Of a stretch of DNA of 64,000 nucleotides, positions 1-12,465 are shown in pieces; position 1 is the first letter of the stretch; every line of letters begins with the position of its first letter. The position numbers and the translations under genes are program-made. Source of the DNA: Phyto melanocephala (taxonomy: Eukaryota > Arthropoda > Insecta > Diptera > Rhinophoridae). The notes beneath the pieces are model-generated. The model ran no database searches and was not told the DNA's origin. It was given only the letters and a program-made list of their open reading frames with translations. Location: NCBI GenBank assembly GCA_941918925.1, contig OW799235.1, positions 21,119,201 to 21,183,200 of the forward strand, given 5' to 3'.

Positions 1-414
1 AATGCAAATTGAATGTAAATAAGAAAAGGAAACGGAAACATTATTTAAAATGTAATTAACAATTGGTATTATATTGTAGAAAAAAATATATCGAGTGGAA
101 AAATATTTACGAGCTTAGGGGTATGTTTGCTGAATATTTGTTATCTTTTAAATTTAAAGATTATATCCTTAGTGTGGTAAAAAGTAGCGATTTTTTTTAA
201 GAAAGTTGCTATTTTGTTTAATTAATAGCTAGTTAGTATACTCAGGGGATCAATTATTGTTCTGTAAAAAGTAAAAATTAAAAGTTTTCTTTCCTTATCA
301 AAGTGCCTTAGATTTACATTAACTGAAAACTTAGTACATCATATTTAAATACAATAAAAACGTATAGTGTGAATGTGTAAATTTCTGTTTTAATATTATA
401 ATATTCCATTTTTA
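1..414. other. AT-rich sequence, nothing recognised
   Basis: No open frame, tandem repeat or transposon end could be recognised here. Composition is like the rest of the intergenic DNA. Confidence 0.5.
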
Positions 415-635
415 ATACTCTTTATCTGTGGTGCTAAAAGTATATAGCTTTGCCACTCCGTTTGTAATTCTACCGTATTCATTTACTACCCCACATGTTG
501 CACAGTTCTGTATGTAGCAATAATGTTTTCGAACTATTCGGAAATGTATCAGCACAATCGCCCAATAACTTTCTAAGATATGAGCAATTGAACACGAATG
601 CCGCTATTTTTTTTATATTTTACCACAATAATAGT
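415..635 (-). repeat. Family A dispersed repeat, first part (interrupted)
   Basis: This matches a family repeated about nine times in the window. Shared phrases are the 'gccactccgtttgtaattct' type start and the 'actttctaagatatgagcaa' stretch, which also occur near 49.57 and 49.79 kb. The repeat stops where the Jockey relic begins and appears to resume after about 1190, so the LINE fragment seems to have inserted into an older family A copy. The strand label means opposite orientation to the copy at 47511. Confidence 0.6.
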
Positions 636-1135
636 CTAATTTCCCAAAGTGACTGCGTTTTATATCTAGCAATACACATAGACAGGAAATTAACGTGGAA
701 GACATATATAAGAGCAATGTTAAATGTTAAATGTTAAAACCAAAAGACTATTTTGGTTACTAGGACCAAAAGCACAGCTTAGCTTGGAAAGTAAAGTAAT
801 AATTTACAAAACAATGCTAAAACCCATTTGGATGTATGGGATACAGCAATGGGAAACAGCCAGTAATTCAAATGTTGAAATACTCCAAAGATTCAAATCA
901 AAGACTCTACGAATGATTGTAAATGCCCCACGGCTTGTGATTGAGATAATAATAATACAATTCACACCGATCTATATACCCCAAAAGTTATATACGAAAT
1001 TAGAAGATTTACAGAAAACTATCAGGAAAGGCTAAGTCATCATATCAACCCATTAGCTATAGCGCTTCTTGATGATGCTATGGAAGTCAGAAGACTCAAA
1101 AGACTTTACATACTTGACTTGTCGTACAGGAATTA
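636..1135 (+). pseudogene. Jockey-type LINE relic, C-terminal part of reverse transcriptase
   Basis: Conceptual translation gives the end of a Jockey-clade reverse transcriptase. In order there is a 'LYLAIHIDRKLTWK' thumb motif, 'LFWLLGPKAQLSLESK', 'IYKTMLKPIWMYGIQQW', 'SNSNVEILQRFKSKTLRMIV' and a tail reading 'YQERLSHHINPLAIALLDD'. Those blocks are characteristic of Drosophila Jockey ORF2 ends. At least two frameshifts break it: a small duplication of 'aatgtta' near 720-735 and another shift near 945. No fingers/palm motifs or YADD box remain, so it is a 5'-truncated dead copy. It lies inside a family A repeat. Assignment to the Jockey clade is confident from the motifs; the species-level family is unknown. 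Confidence 0.85.
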
Positions 1136-1189
1136 ATTGTATATATGTGTATATGCAAAAAGTATTTGGGAATATATATTTTTAAAAAT

Positions 1190-1995
1190 GTCAAGTTACT
1201 AAAGGTCCTAATTAAGTTTTGGACAGGGTAAATTGCAAGCCGTGGTCTTGCAAATTATTCGTGGGAAAAACTAAAAACTCGGTTGTAAACTAACTGAGAT
1301 ATAAGCACCAAAATACTGCTCTGGTGTTTTGCCTAAAATTTAAAACCGAAAGTCTTTTTTTTTAACATTTTAGACAATCGAAGAGGTCAATATGGACATA
1401 AAATGAAATGATAAACAAAATGCAATACGCTATAAAAACTTATATGTATGTATATATAATAATAAATTTATATAAGTATAATTTATATAAAATCATAATT
1501 ATTAACACTACAAAAAACTTATATTTAAATCAAATCTAGTAAATAAAAATCTACCCTTTTAACCGCCTTAATATTGAATCGAGTGAGACGGATGGACCAG
1601 TAAAGTGCAGTAATCTGTGGAAAATTCCATGAAGGGCTGATATATGCGTAAAATAAGGTAAATGTAGAAACTACGGCTTTGTCCCTTTCAATTCCGACAA
1701 TATTGGTATCAAATAAGAGGGGCTGACTAGTAGAATAGAGTAAACTTTGAAAAAGTGTTAAATGTGATATAAAATTCGAAGTAAAATGGCAGATATTGTT
1801 TTCTTAACCCAACAAGAAAGGGAATTAAATGTAAGGGCTTACTATGCTAAAATGTAAAATCAAAGATGGCGTCAAAAATAATTATGAAAATTAACGTATA
1901 ACGTTTAATCTGAAGTCTTGGTACGATGTGGTCAATATACATGATGGATAAGGGTATTATCGGATTCAGCACGGCCGAATAACTCTATTACTTGA
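1190..1995 (-). repeat. Family A dispersed repeat, second part
   Basis: This continues the repeat interrupted by the Jockey relic. It contains degenerate versions of the family's 'ctgactagtagaatagagta' and 'caaagatggcgtc' phrases and ends near 1965-1980 with the terminal hairpin (ttcagc/acg/gccgaa) followed by 'ctctattacttg'. It is old and diverged. Confidence 0.65.
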
Positions 1996-3758
1996 TATAT
2001 TTTTATTTTAAATCACAGAATATTCAATAACTTAAGCGGCTAAGAATGCTTTATTTCAGTACAATACGAACGAGGATCTAATAACAGTTCCTAAATCTAA
2101 ATACGGTCCTTGAGATCATGCCTTACCAACAAATGCATCAATATATTTTTATACATGCACTGAGAAATATACTGTAGTTCCATTTTATAGAAATAATGTC
2201 TTTACTATTCCTATTGAATTTTTATAAGCAAAATTCAATCAATTCTCATTTACATCATAGCATGCTAAAAGTATATCTCTTCATAATTCCCTGTTAAGCT
2301 TATAATTGAAAATTTTGCCTAAAGCTTACAAAATGAGCACTATGGCCATTTGTTTAATAAAAGTAAAATATTTATACAATTTCTAAAGTGATTTGAATTT
2401 TCTATCTAATCTTTTATTTTGATTTCGTACTTTTCTCACTAATACCCTTAAAGGCAAATAAAAATTAGATAAATCAACTCTTGAGTCAGCATAATTACTA
2501 AAAGCTTTTTGCGTTATTTGTTGCTATTTTTATGATTTGCGTGTAAAAATGCGTAAAGCATACACTTGACCTTTTCTGTTTTTTTTTTTCACATACAAAG
2601 AGATGAATAAATACTGTTACGACTGCAAAAGTATATTTAATTTTCCTTCTAATATTCGGTGCGTGAGAATTGCACATTTTGCCATACATGACTGTTTACA
2701 AAGTAGCTGATCCTGTTGTTGTGTGTGGTTAATCAATAAAAGGGTCACGTTTATGACACACACTTAGATTATTGTATATTCTCACTCGTAAATTATTACA
2801 AACGAGTTCCTACTGTTCGTCCAGCAAACAGCAACAGAAGAAAATCTAAAAATCATGTAAAATGACAACTTTGCAGGATAACGGGCAGGAAATCTCAACG
2901 TACAAAAATTCCTAGATACAAATTATGAATTGTTATGAGTTGCAACAACAACAACAACAACTTAAATTTGGCTCTGACTACAGAATCTATATTCGCATTT
3001 GAACACAACTAACTAACGACTGTAAGTTGTATAATCAAGTGTATTTTCAATATTCCAAACACATCAACGTATTTTGCTAATTGAAAATTAGGCAGTTTCT
3101 TTTCGTTTTTTTTGCTGTTGTTGATGCTGGCTTTTATTCTCTGGTATTTTGCTAAGTACAAATGTTATTGATGCATTACAATACATGAAAGCAAAAATGT
3201 GCGAGGACTGTGTGAAATAACTTCTATAGGCAATTTTAAACACTGGACAAACTTAAAACCAAAAGTGTTTGTTAATGGTAGGAAGAGAAAATTAAATGCC
3301 AAAATAGTCCAGGATCATTTTCTGGGTTACCTAAGTGTATAAATAAAAGGTGTTGCTGTGCAAAAGCAAAGCAAAGAAATAATAATGGGATAAAAAACAG
3401 AAATAAGTAAAGAAAAGTACAAGAGAATAAAATATATTAAAGTGGGTAATTTGAGGAAAGATACAAAGGCCCCTCTATACCTATAAGGAAAGAAAGAAGA
3501 GAACTAAGAATAAGAGAAAAAATAATAGCAGCCGTTATACCAAAAGCATAGTTTATAGACTGTAGTTAGATATTAGTATTCGCACAGTCTTTTGTTGAAA
3601 CCTAAACAATGCTGGATTGTAAATGATTGTCCTCTTCATTTGAGGGGGCAAATGCCCACGTTTCTTTAGGATTCCCGGAAACTTTCATCTAGAATTTGTT
3701 GCAAGCTAAACACTAACAAAAATACCAAAAATAGAAACAGGAAAAATCTGTGGAAAGG
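1996..3758. other. Intergenic or intronic sequence with a CAA microsatellite
   Basis: No gene or element was recognised. A short (CAA)n run lies at about 2944-2962. The open frame at 2498-2689 on the minus strand has ordinary AT-rich composition and no recognisable domain. Confidence 0.5.
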
Positions 3759-4536
3759 AAGGCAGTTAGATTCAGTATCATGAAATACCTGGCAGGGATA
3801 TTTATATATTTACTGACAGCAAGGCGAATATTAAATCCCTGGAAAGTGTGTACAGCACATTGAGAATTGCCCAGGAATGCCGGGTGTCTCTTGAGGAGAT
3901 AGCGAGACATTCGACGGTTACCCTTGTGTGGGTTCCAGGACAAGGGGATATTGATGGTAATAATAGGTAGGTTGAATCAAGTTGTACTTTAGGTATTCCC
4001 TTATCGAAGAGTAAGCAGCTAATCTCTCATCGATTCTATTTGGATGCTAAGGAAAGATGGGTGAGAGAACCCACTTGCTTGGAAGCCAGAAAGATGCGCA
4101 TAGGACGCAATATGCGGTGAATATGCCCCGAATCCACCTTAGGAACCTCATAGCGGTCATTACCTGACACTGGCCTATAGGCCCACATACGATAAGGCTA
4201 AATATCCCTTACAACGACTTCTGTAGAAGTTGCGATAACGAGGAAGAGGAGGAGTCAACTGAACATCTTCTCCGTAATTGTCCTGCATTCGGGGACCTGA
4301 GACACCAGATTCTAGGTCAGCAAATACTTGAAAGTAAAACTTGTCTTTCCGCAGTTGATCTGGGAAAGATCCACACCTTTATAAACATGACAGGATGGCT
4401 GAGGAACGACGGTCAGAGGACATAGACAAAAGGGCGTTGATGCCTACGGTATCACAACGGGACCCTCGGAGGACCGAAGTGAGCTATGCCTTCGGGCGGT
4501 TGCCGAATCTAACATAACCTTACACAAGGCAGTTAG
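3759..4536 (+). mobile_element. 5'-truncated RNase H LINE copy 1 with 11-bp target-site duplication
   Basis: An 11-bp direct repeat 'aaggcagttag' occurs at 3759-3769 and 4526-4536 and brackets a 756-bp insert at 3770-4525. The insert carries the RNase H end and 3' UTR of a non-LTR retrotransposon. Its 3' portion is shared with the minus-strand copy at 53490-54147. Clean duplications of this length are the signature of target-primed insertion of a 5'-truncated LINE. Confidence 0.85.
3809..4424 (+). pseudogene. LINE ORF2 relic: RNase H domain and Cys-rich tail
   Basis: Translation shows an RNase H1-type segment with 'IFTDSKANIKSL' (catalytic Asp) and 'VTLVWVPGQGDIDGN'. The usual His of the HxGxxGN motif is Gln here. 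An in-frame TAG follows directly ('GNNR' stop). Downstream, 'LDAKERWV', 'LNIPYNDFCRSC' and 'TEHLLRNCPAFGDLRHQILG' match the C-terminal zinc-finger region of RNase H-bearing LINEs (LOA, I and R1-like groups); the clade is not resolved. The mid-part needs frame changes. It cannot encode a working protein. The related copy near 54 kb keeps the His but has the same stop. Confidence 0.8.
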
Positions 4537-5397
4537 TTATTCTATTACGAACGGCGAAGAGACACTGAAACGTATGCAGAACCAAATTGCGAATTGTATA
4601 AATGAGATGAAGGAAAACTTTCCAAAATCGTTTTAATAACATTTTATTTCGGGAAATGTGCTGTATATATTAAGCATTAATCCTTTGATTGGCCTATGGT
4701 CTATGCCAAAAAGCCAATTTCTTAAAGCAGCTTACTACTATCTAACAACCTTCCTACATTTCTGTCATTTACTTAACAAATTATAAGGTTCGTTTTTTTG
4801 TTACATTTCACATACTTACATTAAAGCACGTAGTCTTCAGAACTTATGTTTAGTCTTTTCCTCTTACGTACGTGTGTATTATAAATTTATTTATGTCTAC
4901 TGACCCTTTATATAAAAAGTAGCATTTTATTTTTGCAAATGTCTGTATATACACATACATGAGTAAGTATATGCACACATGCACATTTATAATTTTGTTT
5001 TCCTGAAGAGTGTGTATATTTTCTTTTTTTTTTTTCCCATGTCTCTAGAGGGTGTCATATTACAATTTGCTGTGCGTAAAATTATTGAGGTCAGTAGCGT
5101 TATATTTGGTATTGGTACAACAACCGATGACTTATATTGGGTAAAAAGGGAAGGGGTCTGTTTGCTCAAAAGGCGAGAATCCGGAGGGAATAAAAATAAT
5201 TGTAAGGATTATATTGAAGTGTAAAATGGATAAATTAATGTGAAATATTGTTATTGCCAGGCAAAATTAATAATCTTGCCTTGCGCGTTTTGGGTTGTAA
5301 AAAATTTAAAGACAGGAATTTAAGGATGTATAATTTAAAGATAATAACTATAAAGATTTTGATAAATTTTTAATTTTCAAGATAATTATTTAAGAGC
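4537..5397. other. AT-rich intergenic sequence
   Basis: No gene, repeat boundary or RNA structure could be supported. Two overlapping opposite-strand open frames near 4979-5224 read through low-complexity T and A runs and look like chance. Confidence 0.5.
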
Positions 5398-5683
5398 AAT
5401 AATCTAAGAATGGGGAATGGGGACCTTCGCAGAGGTGCACTTCGGTGCGGAACGCTCTTTGTCTGCTATTCACTTGGGAATAGCAAGAAGCAATTCCTCT
5501 GTATGAATTTTCCAAGCAGCTCACTACTTCCGGTCTTAGACCAAGTATTCCCTGGTAATGCCATTCAGACAACCGTCTGGTGGCAGCTAGAGTGAGAAGG
5601 CTAAACCTGCCTAGAGGTAGTTGGCAGCCCCAACACTAGGATCGGGATGCAGTGGTCTAATCAGCCCTCATTCCTAAATCAAA

Positions 5684-8609
5684 ATGATTACAGAAACGTC
5701 AATTAATTCAAATAACAATCCCCCCTTGATGACGACTTTTGGCTTTAAAAGACGGTTTATGATTGGTACATGGAACGTCAGAACTCTATCGGAAACATCT
5801 CGAATAGAGCAAGTACGCAACGAAATGGCTGTATATAGCTTAGATATTTTAGGACTAAGTGAAGTACGCTGGTTAAATAATGGTTCTACAAATTTATCGT
5901 CTGGTTATCATTTTATATATTCGGGTAATACCACACATAAAATAAGAGGCGTTGGACTACTTCTTTCACCGAAAGCTAACCGTGCTTTACTAGAGCACAA
6001 TGCTGTATCTGACCGCATTATCACAGCGAGGATAAACTCCAAGTTCCGAAAGATATCCATCGTCCAGTGTTATGCTCCAACCGAACCTGACGAAGATACT
6101 GCAAAAGATGATTTTTATAACCAACTTGACGCAACAATAAACAAACTTCCTACTGGTGATATTAAGGTAATAATTGGAGACTTTAACGCTAAAGTGGGAA
6201 ATAATAACAATAAATTGCAGCTAGTCATGGGCACACATGGACTCGGATCTGTCCGAAACAACAACGGCGACAGGTTTATATATTGGCGGAACGAAATTTC
6301 CTCATAAGGACATCCACAAATATACGTGGGTGTGCCCAACTGGCCGAACACGTAACCAAATTGATCATTTTCTGATAAGCAAGTTTTTTTTGGGATCTCT
6401 AATGGATGTTAAAACTCAACGGAGAGCAGATATTGACAGCGATCATCATCTTCTCGTTGCAACACTTCGTCTAAGACCTGCTGCAATTAAAAAAAGTTGT
6501 AAGCCCGAAAAATACAATACCACGCGGCTATTGGATCGTAATATAGCGCAGTCATACAACGAAAGCTTGAGGACGGCTTTGCACAATAGTCATCATAGCA
6601 CTTGGGCAGATGTATCACTGGCATGCAAAGAAACAGCAAAGTCAGTACTAGGTTTGAAAGAAGGCAAAAATAAACCCTGGATCAGCGATGAAACTTGGTT
6701 AGAAATTCAAAACCGTAAACAACTTCATAATGCAAGGATCAATGCTAAATCCCCAACAGAAAAACAACAAGCAATGGCAGAATATCGACAATCTGCTAGT
6801 CGAGTAAAACGTATGGTTCGTACAGACCGAGAAAAATATTATAACACCATAGCGGAGCAGGCGAAACAAGCTTCAAATACCGGAAATCTACGTGGAGTAT
6901 ATTCAGCCATAAAGCAGATAAATGGTAACAACATAAGAGGGACTGCAGAACTAAAAGCAATAGATGGAGCTGATTTAACAACATCGGAAGAACAATTAGA
7001 GCGATGGCGTGATTACTTCTCTTCCCAAGAGCCAGCAGAACAACAGGAAGACAATACACTTTTTAATCGTCGCCGAAATCCTAGGAGGGATATAGCCACA
7101 GATCCCCCGTCATGCTCGGAAATAGAAGCTGCTTTGAACGTGCTGAAAAACAACAAAGCCTCTGGTCCGGACAACATTCCTTCGGAACTGTTGAAGTATG
7201 GTGCAGGTACCCTAGCAGAGGTTCTTACCCCAATAATTCGCAAGGCCTGGATTTTAAATCGTATTCCGGATGAATTGAAAGAAGGTTTAGTTATTACATT
7301 GCCCAAGAAAGGCGATTTGACGCAATGCAAAAACTGGCGTGGAATAACTCTCCTTAATTCTATTGGTAAAATTATAGCATCCCTAATTAATCAACGTATC
7401 TCCCCTATAGCGGAGCAAATACTGCGTAAAGAACAGGCTGGTTTCCGGCAAGGTCGGTCGTGCGCAGATCATATCAACACGTTGCGCATCATAATTGAGC
7501 AATCAGCCGAACAAAACACTCCCTTATATCTTCTTTTTGTTGATTTTGAGCGCGCTCTCGACACAATATTCCGTAATTCAATGTGGTCGGCACTGTTATG
7601 TAAAGGCATTCCCGAAAAAATTGTAAACCTAATTCGTGAACTCTACAGGGATGCTAAGTGTAAGATTCGTTTTAACGGAAATGAGAGTCGCCCGTTCTTT
7701 CCCAACACTGGTGTAAGACAAGGTTGCATCCTTTTGCCAACGTTATTCTTAATACTACTCGATTGTGTCATGGAAAAAACCAATAGAGAAGCTCCTGTTG
7801 GTATTCGCTGGACCTTATCCGAATTTCTTTATGACATTGACTACGCCGATGACATATGTCTGATGGCCAATCGCTTTCAGGATATTGAAGCAAAACTTAG
7901 GTGTCTCTCCGAAAATGCTATAAAAGTTGGATTGAGAATCACCAGTAGGAAGACTAAGCTTATGCGAATAGGAACAGATGTAACAACTTCATTGGTGGTA
8001 AATGATGTTACTATTGAAGACGTAGATTCTTTTTGTTATCTTGGTAGTAAGATAACCAAAGATGGAGGGTCTCAAGCCGATGTTGCTGATCGTATCAATA
8101 AAGCACGCAGCTCTTTTTTATCGCTTTACAAAATTTGGCGTAGAAACAATATCTCGCGAAAAACTAAACTACGCATTTTCAACTGCAGTGTTAAGTCTGT
8201 GTTATTGTATGGCTGTTCTACCTGGAGCTTAACAAAAGAATCCATTCGTAAAATCCAAACATTTATAAACAAATGCTTAAGGCAAATTCTTAACATCTTT
8301 TGGCCTAATTGGATTACAAATGAAGCACTGCTGCAGATGGCGAACTCTAAGCCGGTAGAAATCGAAATTCGCAAACGCAAATGGACGTGGGTAGGTCATA
8401 TATTGCGAAGACCACAATCAGAAATAGCAAGAATAGCCTTAGATTGGAACCCACAAGGACAGCGCAGACCTGGTAGACCCCGAAACACCTGGGTGCGCTA
8501 CCTGAAACAGGAATGTGAACTTGCTCGAGTTTCATGGAATCAAGCTAAGGCGATTGCCAGAGATAGACAAAGATGGAGAGAATTTGTTGACGCCCTATGT
8601 TCACTTTGA
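5684..8609 (+). pseudogene. RTE-clade endonuclease-reverse transcriptase, one frameshift
   Basis: The first frame (5684-6307) carries an apurinic-type endonuclease: 'MIGTWNVRTL', 'LGLSEVRW' with the catalytic Glu, 'QCYAPTEPDEDTAKDDFY' and 'IIGDFNAKVG'. Reading then shifts to another frame (open 6237-8609, 790 codons) at 'LYIGGTKFPHKDIHKYTW', followed by 'SDHHLLVATL', which completes the endonuclease. Comparison with the usual layout suggests a small deletion around 6272-6280. The reverse transcriptase follows: 'NNKASGPDNIPSELLKYG', 'WRGITLLNSIGKII', 'QAGFRQGRS', 'LFVDFERALDTI', 'GVRQGCILLPTLF', 'YADDICLM' (about residues 536-543 of the second frame), then 'CYLGSKI' and the tail 'RKWTWVGHILRR'. 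RTE/BovB proteins have this domain order. The frameshift should abolish the endonuclease, so autonomous movement is unlikely now. Confidence 0.9.
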
Positions 8610-8676
8610 ACTTTTATTTAAGTATTAATTAAAAATCGATATGTATTTCTATTTCTATTAATATTTAATTAAATAA

Positions 8677-8682
<6 letters not shown>

Positions 8683-8707
<25 letters not shown>
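8683..8707. repeat. (TA)n tail of the RTE element
   Basis: A run of TA dinucleotides lies immediately before the downstream 12-bp target-site duplication. It forms the 3' end of the LINE. Confidence 0.85.
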
Positions 8708-8711
<4 letters not shown>

Positions 8712-8719
8712 ATCTAAGA

Positions 8720-9472
8720 TATTGAAACAGTTTTTTTTTTAATTTATAAAATTATTATTTTTTTTTATTCGAAAAATTTTTGTGAACAATTAAGTTTTTA
8801 TATTTTCTAAATTTAAAAACTGCTTATTTTATGTTGAAAAAAGTCTTTCACTATTTATTTTTTTGTACAAAATGCATTATTCTTTGTGGATTATAAGTTT
8901 TCGTTTTTCAAATTTCCTACATCCTTTTCTTTTCTCTGGCTGTAGAGAAACGTTCTGTTTTCTTTTCGTCTATTGTTTCCATTTTCTTAAGCTTCTTGCT
9001 TTATACATTCTTGTTTAAAGTTTAAAGTAACATTTGCAAAAGTTTAATTGAGAAAGTTAAAGAATTTCAATTAACCATGGACATTCGCTACAACATTTCA
9101 TTTTTTCACTCTGCTTCTTCTTCTTCTCCTTCTTTTTCGTATCGTTCGCCGTCAACAAAACATTTTCGTAGCCGCAGTCCTTGTGGGAGTTCATTTTACT
9201 TTTTTGTTGAGTAAAAAAGTCATTTAAAGGAATTTATTGTTAAATGAAGGACATAAGTATGAAGAGATACTTTCCTGAAGGTGATTTGAAAGAAGATAAA
9301 ACATTAAAAACTTTGTGATGACTTCAGTTTAATCCTTTCTGTAGAGTAATTCCAATTAAATAATTAAAGAGCATTTACAAAAATATATTCATTGAAGATG
9401 CTGCATTTGTTAAAAAAATTGATATTGTGCACTTTTACAATTGCGAGAATAAAAATCGCAGTAATTATTTTT
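8720..9472. other. AT-rich sequence with a CT-rich patch
   Basis: A pyrimidine-rich stretch (cttcttcttctcc type) lies at about 9105-9140. No coding frame or element end was recognised. Confidence 0.45.
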
Positions 9473-9660
9473 TTACCCGCTACCAAAAAAATGGTGGGGT
9501 ACAGACGGACAGACGGACATATCAAGATCGTCATAAAATGAAAGCAGGACTAAGAAAATATATACTTTATGGGGTCTAAAATGGATATTTCGATGTGTAA
9601 CAAACGGAATGACAAAATGACAAAATGGTGGCAAATATAGAAAATTTAAACAAAATAAAA
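9473..9660. repeat. Family B dispersed repeat, short fragment
   Basis: This holds the family phrases 'ccaaaaaaatggtggggta', 'cagacggacagacggacat', 'tatactttatggggtc' and 'taacaaacggaatgacaaaa', also seen near 40.2 and 54.3 kb. Only the hairpin-distal end of the family is present. Confidence 0.75.
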
Positions 9661-12245
9661 AACAAGAAAAAGGACACATATGTAAGATTAAGTGAGAAAC
9701 TCAGAAGGGAAAAAAAAGAATTTTAAAAAATAAACAAAGAATTAGAAGATAATGAGAGAAGGATGAAGCCACTAAAGAACTTATCTTTTTAGCTTAAAAT
9801 GATCGTGATATTAGACCCTTACGGCTAGAGTATCTTACGTTAATTCTGGTTTCATAAGTCAACCTTTATCTAAGAATTCATAGACCTGAACAGGTAATCC
9901 AATTTTAGTTTCAAGAGTTCTATAATATTTGAGTGACAAAACATGGACCTTATTAAGAATTATAAGAACTACGGCAAGGTTCAGTCTGCCGAAGCCACGT
10001 AATTAACCAATACAATATTAAGACGCTAAAATGAAATGCACTTTTTATCCTTCAGAAATAATGGCAATGAGCTCTTGACCTATCTTGGAATCTTAAAACA
10101 ATAAGTGCTTTTATGTTAAACTGTGTCAACATATTTTGGGAGTAGTAAATAACTGGCAAAAGAAATGAAATAATGAGCGGATAAAGTTATTGCGGTTATC
10201 AAATTTGAAAATTTATAGCGTTTTAGGACGAGTTTAAAAGAACTCGATTTATTTATGTTCGTCTGAACGTCCTTGGAAGCGTTGAAATCAATTTTTTAAA
10301 GCCATTTCTTATCCCACTGAATCGTATGTGGTATCAATTTATTAAACATACTTTCTAGAACTTTGGTATTGAAATGCAGAAAGTTTGACTGTACGTCACA
10401 TCAACATCTTACATACAACAAGATTGTATGTATATGCCATGAACCAACAAGAGACAAGACTGAACAAGTGTAAATAAGAGCCAGACTTAGGAAAATTTTT
10501 TGGCAATTTCATATAATTATACATAGTTGTATATTTACACTTTTGTAAAAGTGTATAAGATTTGCCACAGCCAAATATGGCGCACTTACTTGTTAGTAAA
10601 AAAATAGGTTCTGGCTAATGATGTATGTATAACTTATATCAACAACTTTTTTATAAAATATTGTTTATTTTGTGCCCACAACTGTGGAAATATACAACAT
10701 ATATTTAAAGAACAAAAACGGTCTCTTAAATTTTCTTGTATGTGTAGAAACTTCCGTTTAACTGTCTTTTAAAGAAGTATACACTAACAGCGCTCTTTTT
10801 CGCTATATTCATGGGCTTTACTTTTTCCCAAAAAGGTTTCATTCATCTCTTCTACAGCTGAAGCTAAAGCTACTGGTGTTGTTGCCTGTTCTTGTTTGGA
10901 AATTATAACAAAAAGAAAAAAGTGTTTAAGTATTTTTTTCTGATTCTGTTATTTTTTAGCCTTAAGCTGTACTGTTGTATGCCTTTGTCTACTTGTCTTA
11001 TACTTGAAGAAGAAGGCGAAATGCCCTAATAGCTTCATCATACAAATGCTAAAATACAATCAGCAACCGGCTAAAAGATTGTGGGTGTAAGGGACATTCG
11101 GCTATATAATACTGGATGCAGTTGGTTGTTAGCAACTTAGCAGTGTTAATGCTTATAGCCGTGTATTTAATATCCTATTAGTGTTATTGAAAGGTTAAAG
11201 AACTAAAAGAAAGACTAAAGAGATGGGAAATCAAAAGCAAGGAAAAAAGTTTACAAAACGCAAGTATCAGTATGTTATCAGTTAAAGTTTGTTTCAATAC
11301 AAATAAAAAAAATTAAAAAAAAATGCGAGGGTAGTTATGGAAAAATTTCTTACAATAAAAAAGTTGGTAATTTTTCAATGCAATTTTAATAGTCCAAGTT
11401 AAGTCTAAAGATACTTTTTTAAATATAAAGAGTGAGTTAGAATAAACTTATACTTGTATTAAGTTAAATAACTCTTAAACCGCTCGAATAATTTAAATGC
11501 TGTTAACACCTATAAAACATTAAAATATTGGAGTATCACTTGGTATTTCTTTATCAATTTTTTTCCGGAAATCGTGCATTAAAGATTTTAAAGTTGCTTC
11601 CGTTACTTCTGTGGACGAGGTGGTCCACATACGCTTAAAATCGGATATGTCCTAGGAAAAGTTTTCTGTGTTGTTTTTTACAAGATCCCAATATTTTTCT
11701 ATAGGCCGAGGCTCAGAACAAATGTCATTTTTTGATTACTAGGGACTTTTTTCCATAGTGGCATGTTGCAATTTCGGGCCAGAAATATGAAGGCACATTG
11801 TGCTATTCTAAAGGTAAAAGCCGTTTTTTAGACACTCTGTTACAAATATTTATATGTTTATCGCGTAGGATGTTACAAATGTTTTGCTTTTTGCTACAAC
11901 TGCAAACAGTTTGTCATTCTAGCAACTTATTGGTAAAATTTTTTTTGTTTTTTATCCGATATTATTCTTAAACATTACCGCGTATATCAGCTACACAAAA
12001 ATCTTAACCCGGAAATTCTAAAAACTATGCCCGCACAAAATTTTTATCAACCATCAGACACGTTGTATTGTTTAAGTAAAATTTATCTTAATAATTTCGC
12101 CAGTTTGTTTGCTTGTAAATTCTTTTGCCGCATCGCAATCTGGAACTTTTTGAACTTTATATGACTTCAATTCAGCATTGCCTTTAAATCTGCCCACAAA
12201 AGATTCTGATAGAAGTGTTAGTGCTCTTCAAGGAGTTGTAAAGCT
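9661..12245. other. AT-rich sequence, no gene recognised
   Basis: A perfect small hairpin (stem tacactttt / aaaagtgta) lies at 10536-10555. The part from about 11540 to 12240 is slightly less AT-rich and gives short peptide stretches on the minus strand that could be a decayed transposase, but no catalytic motif is identifiable. I see no supported gene. Confidence 0.4.
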
Positions 12246-12435
12246 TACAGTTCACGAAATGTAAAAACCCACATGCACATGTGGGTCTGACGTCAGTAAA
12301 ATGTTCAGCACTTTTTTGTCCAAAAATGCGAATGAAACACATGTGGCTAAAGCGGATACATTTATGATTTTTAATGACTTCAAAATTATGTCACAGCCAC
12401 ATGCGTATGTGGCTTTTAACATTTCATGTACTTTA
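12246..12435. mobile_element. Small foldback MITE with a palindrome in each arm
   Basis: The left end reads 'cacgaaatgtaaaaaccca' and the right end, reverse-complemented, 'acatgaaatgttaaaagcca'. Just inside each arm is a second palindrome: 'ccacatgcacatgtgg' on the left (about 12270-12285) and 'ccacatgcgtatgtgg' on the right (about 12403-12418). Total length is about 190 bp. It is non-coding. No target-site duplication could be fixed. Confidence 0.6.
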
Positions 12436-12465
12436 GGCGCATGACTTCTTTATACTATTAATTGG

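Larger units (their letters stand above)
5398..8719 (+). mobile_element. Near full-length RTE-type LINE with 12-bp target-site duplication
   Basis: The 12-bp word 'aataatctaaga' occurs at 5398-5409 and again at 8708-8719, giving a 3298-bp element at 5410-8707. It has a GC-richer 5' UTR of about 270 bases, an endonuclease-reverse transcriptase reading frame broken once, a short 3' UTR and a (TA)n tail at about 8683-8707. RTE-type LINEs typically end in a short simple repeat rather than poly-A. The perfect duplication and the 790-codon intact RT frame imply a fairly recent insertion. Confidence 0.92.

Noticed and set aside
7013..7330. 105-codon minus-strand frame
   Set aside because: Shadow of the RTE reverse transcriptase on the opposite strand.
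11231..11290. 20-codon frame starting MGNQKQGKK
   Set aside because: Too short, no conserved features, and base composition like the surroundings.
11540..12245. Possible decayed transposase on the minus strand
   Set aside because: Short suggestive peptides but no catalytic motif, ends or consistent frame.
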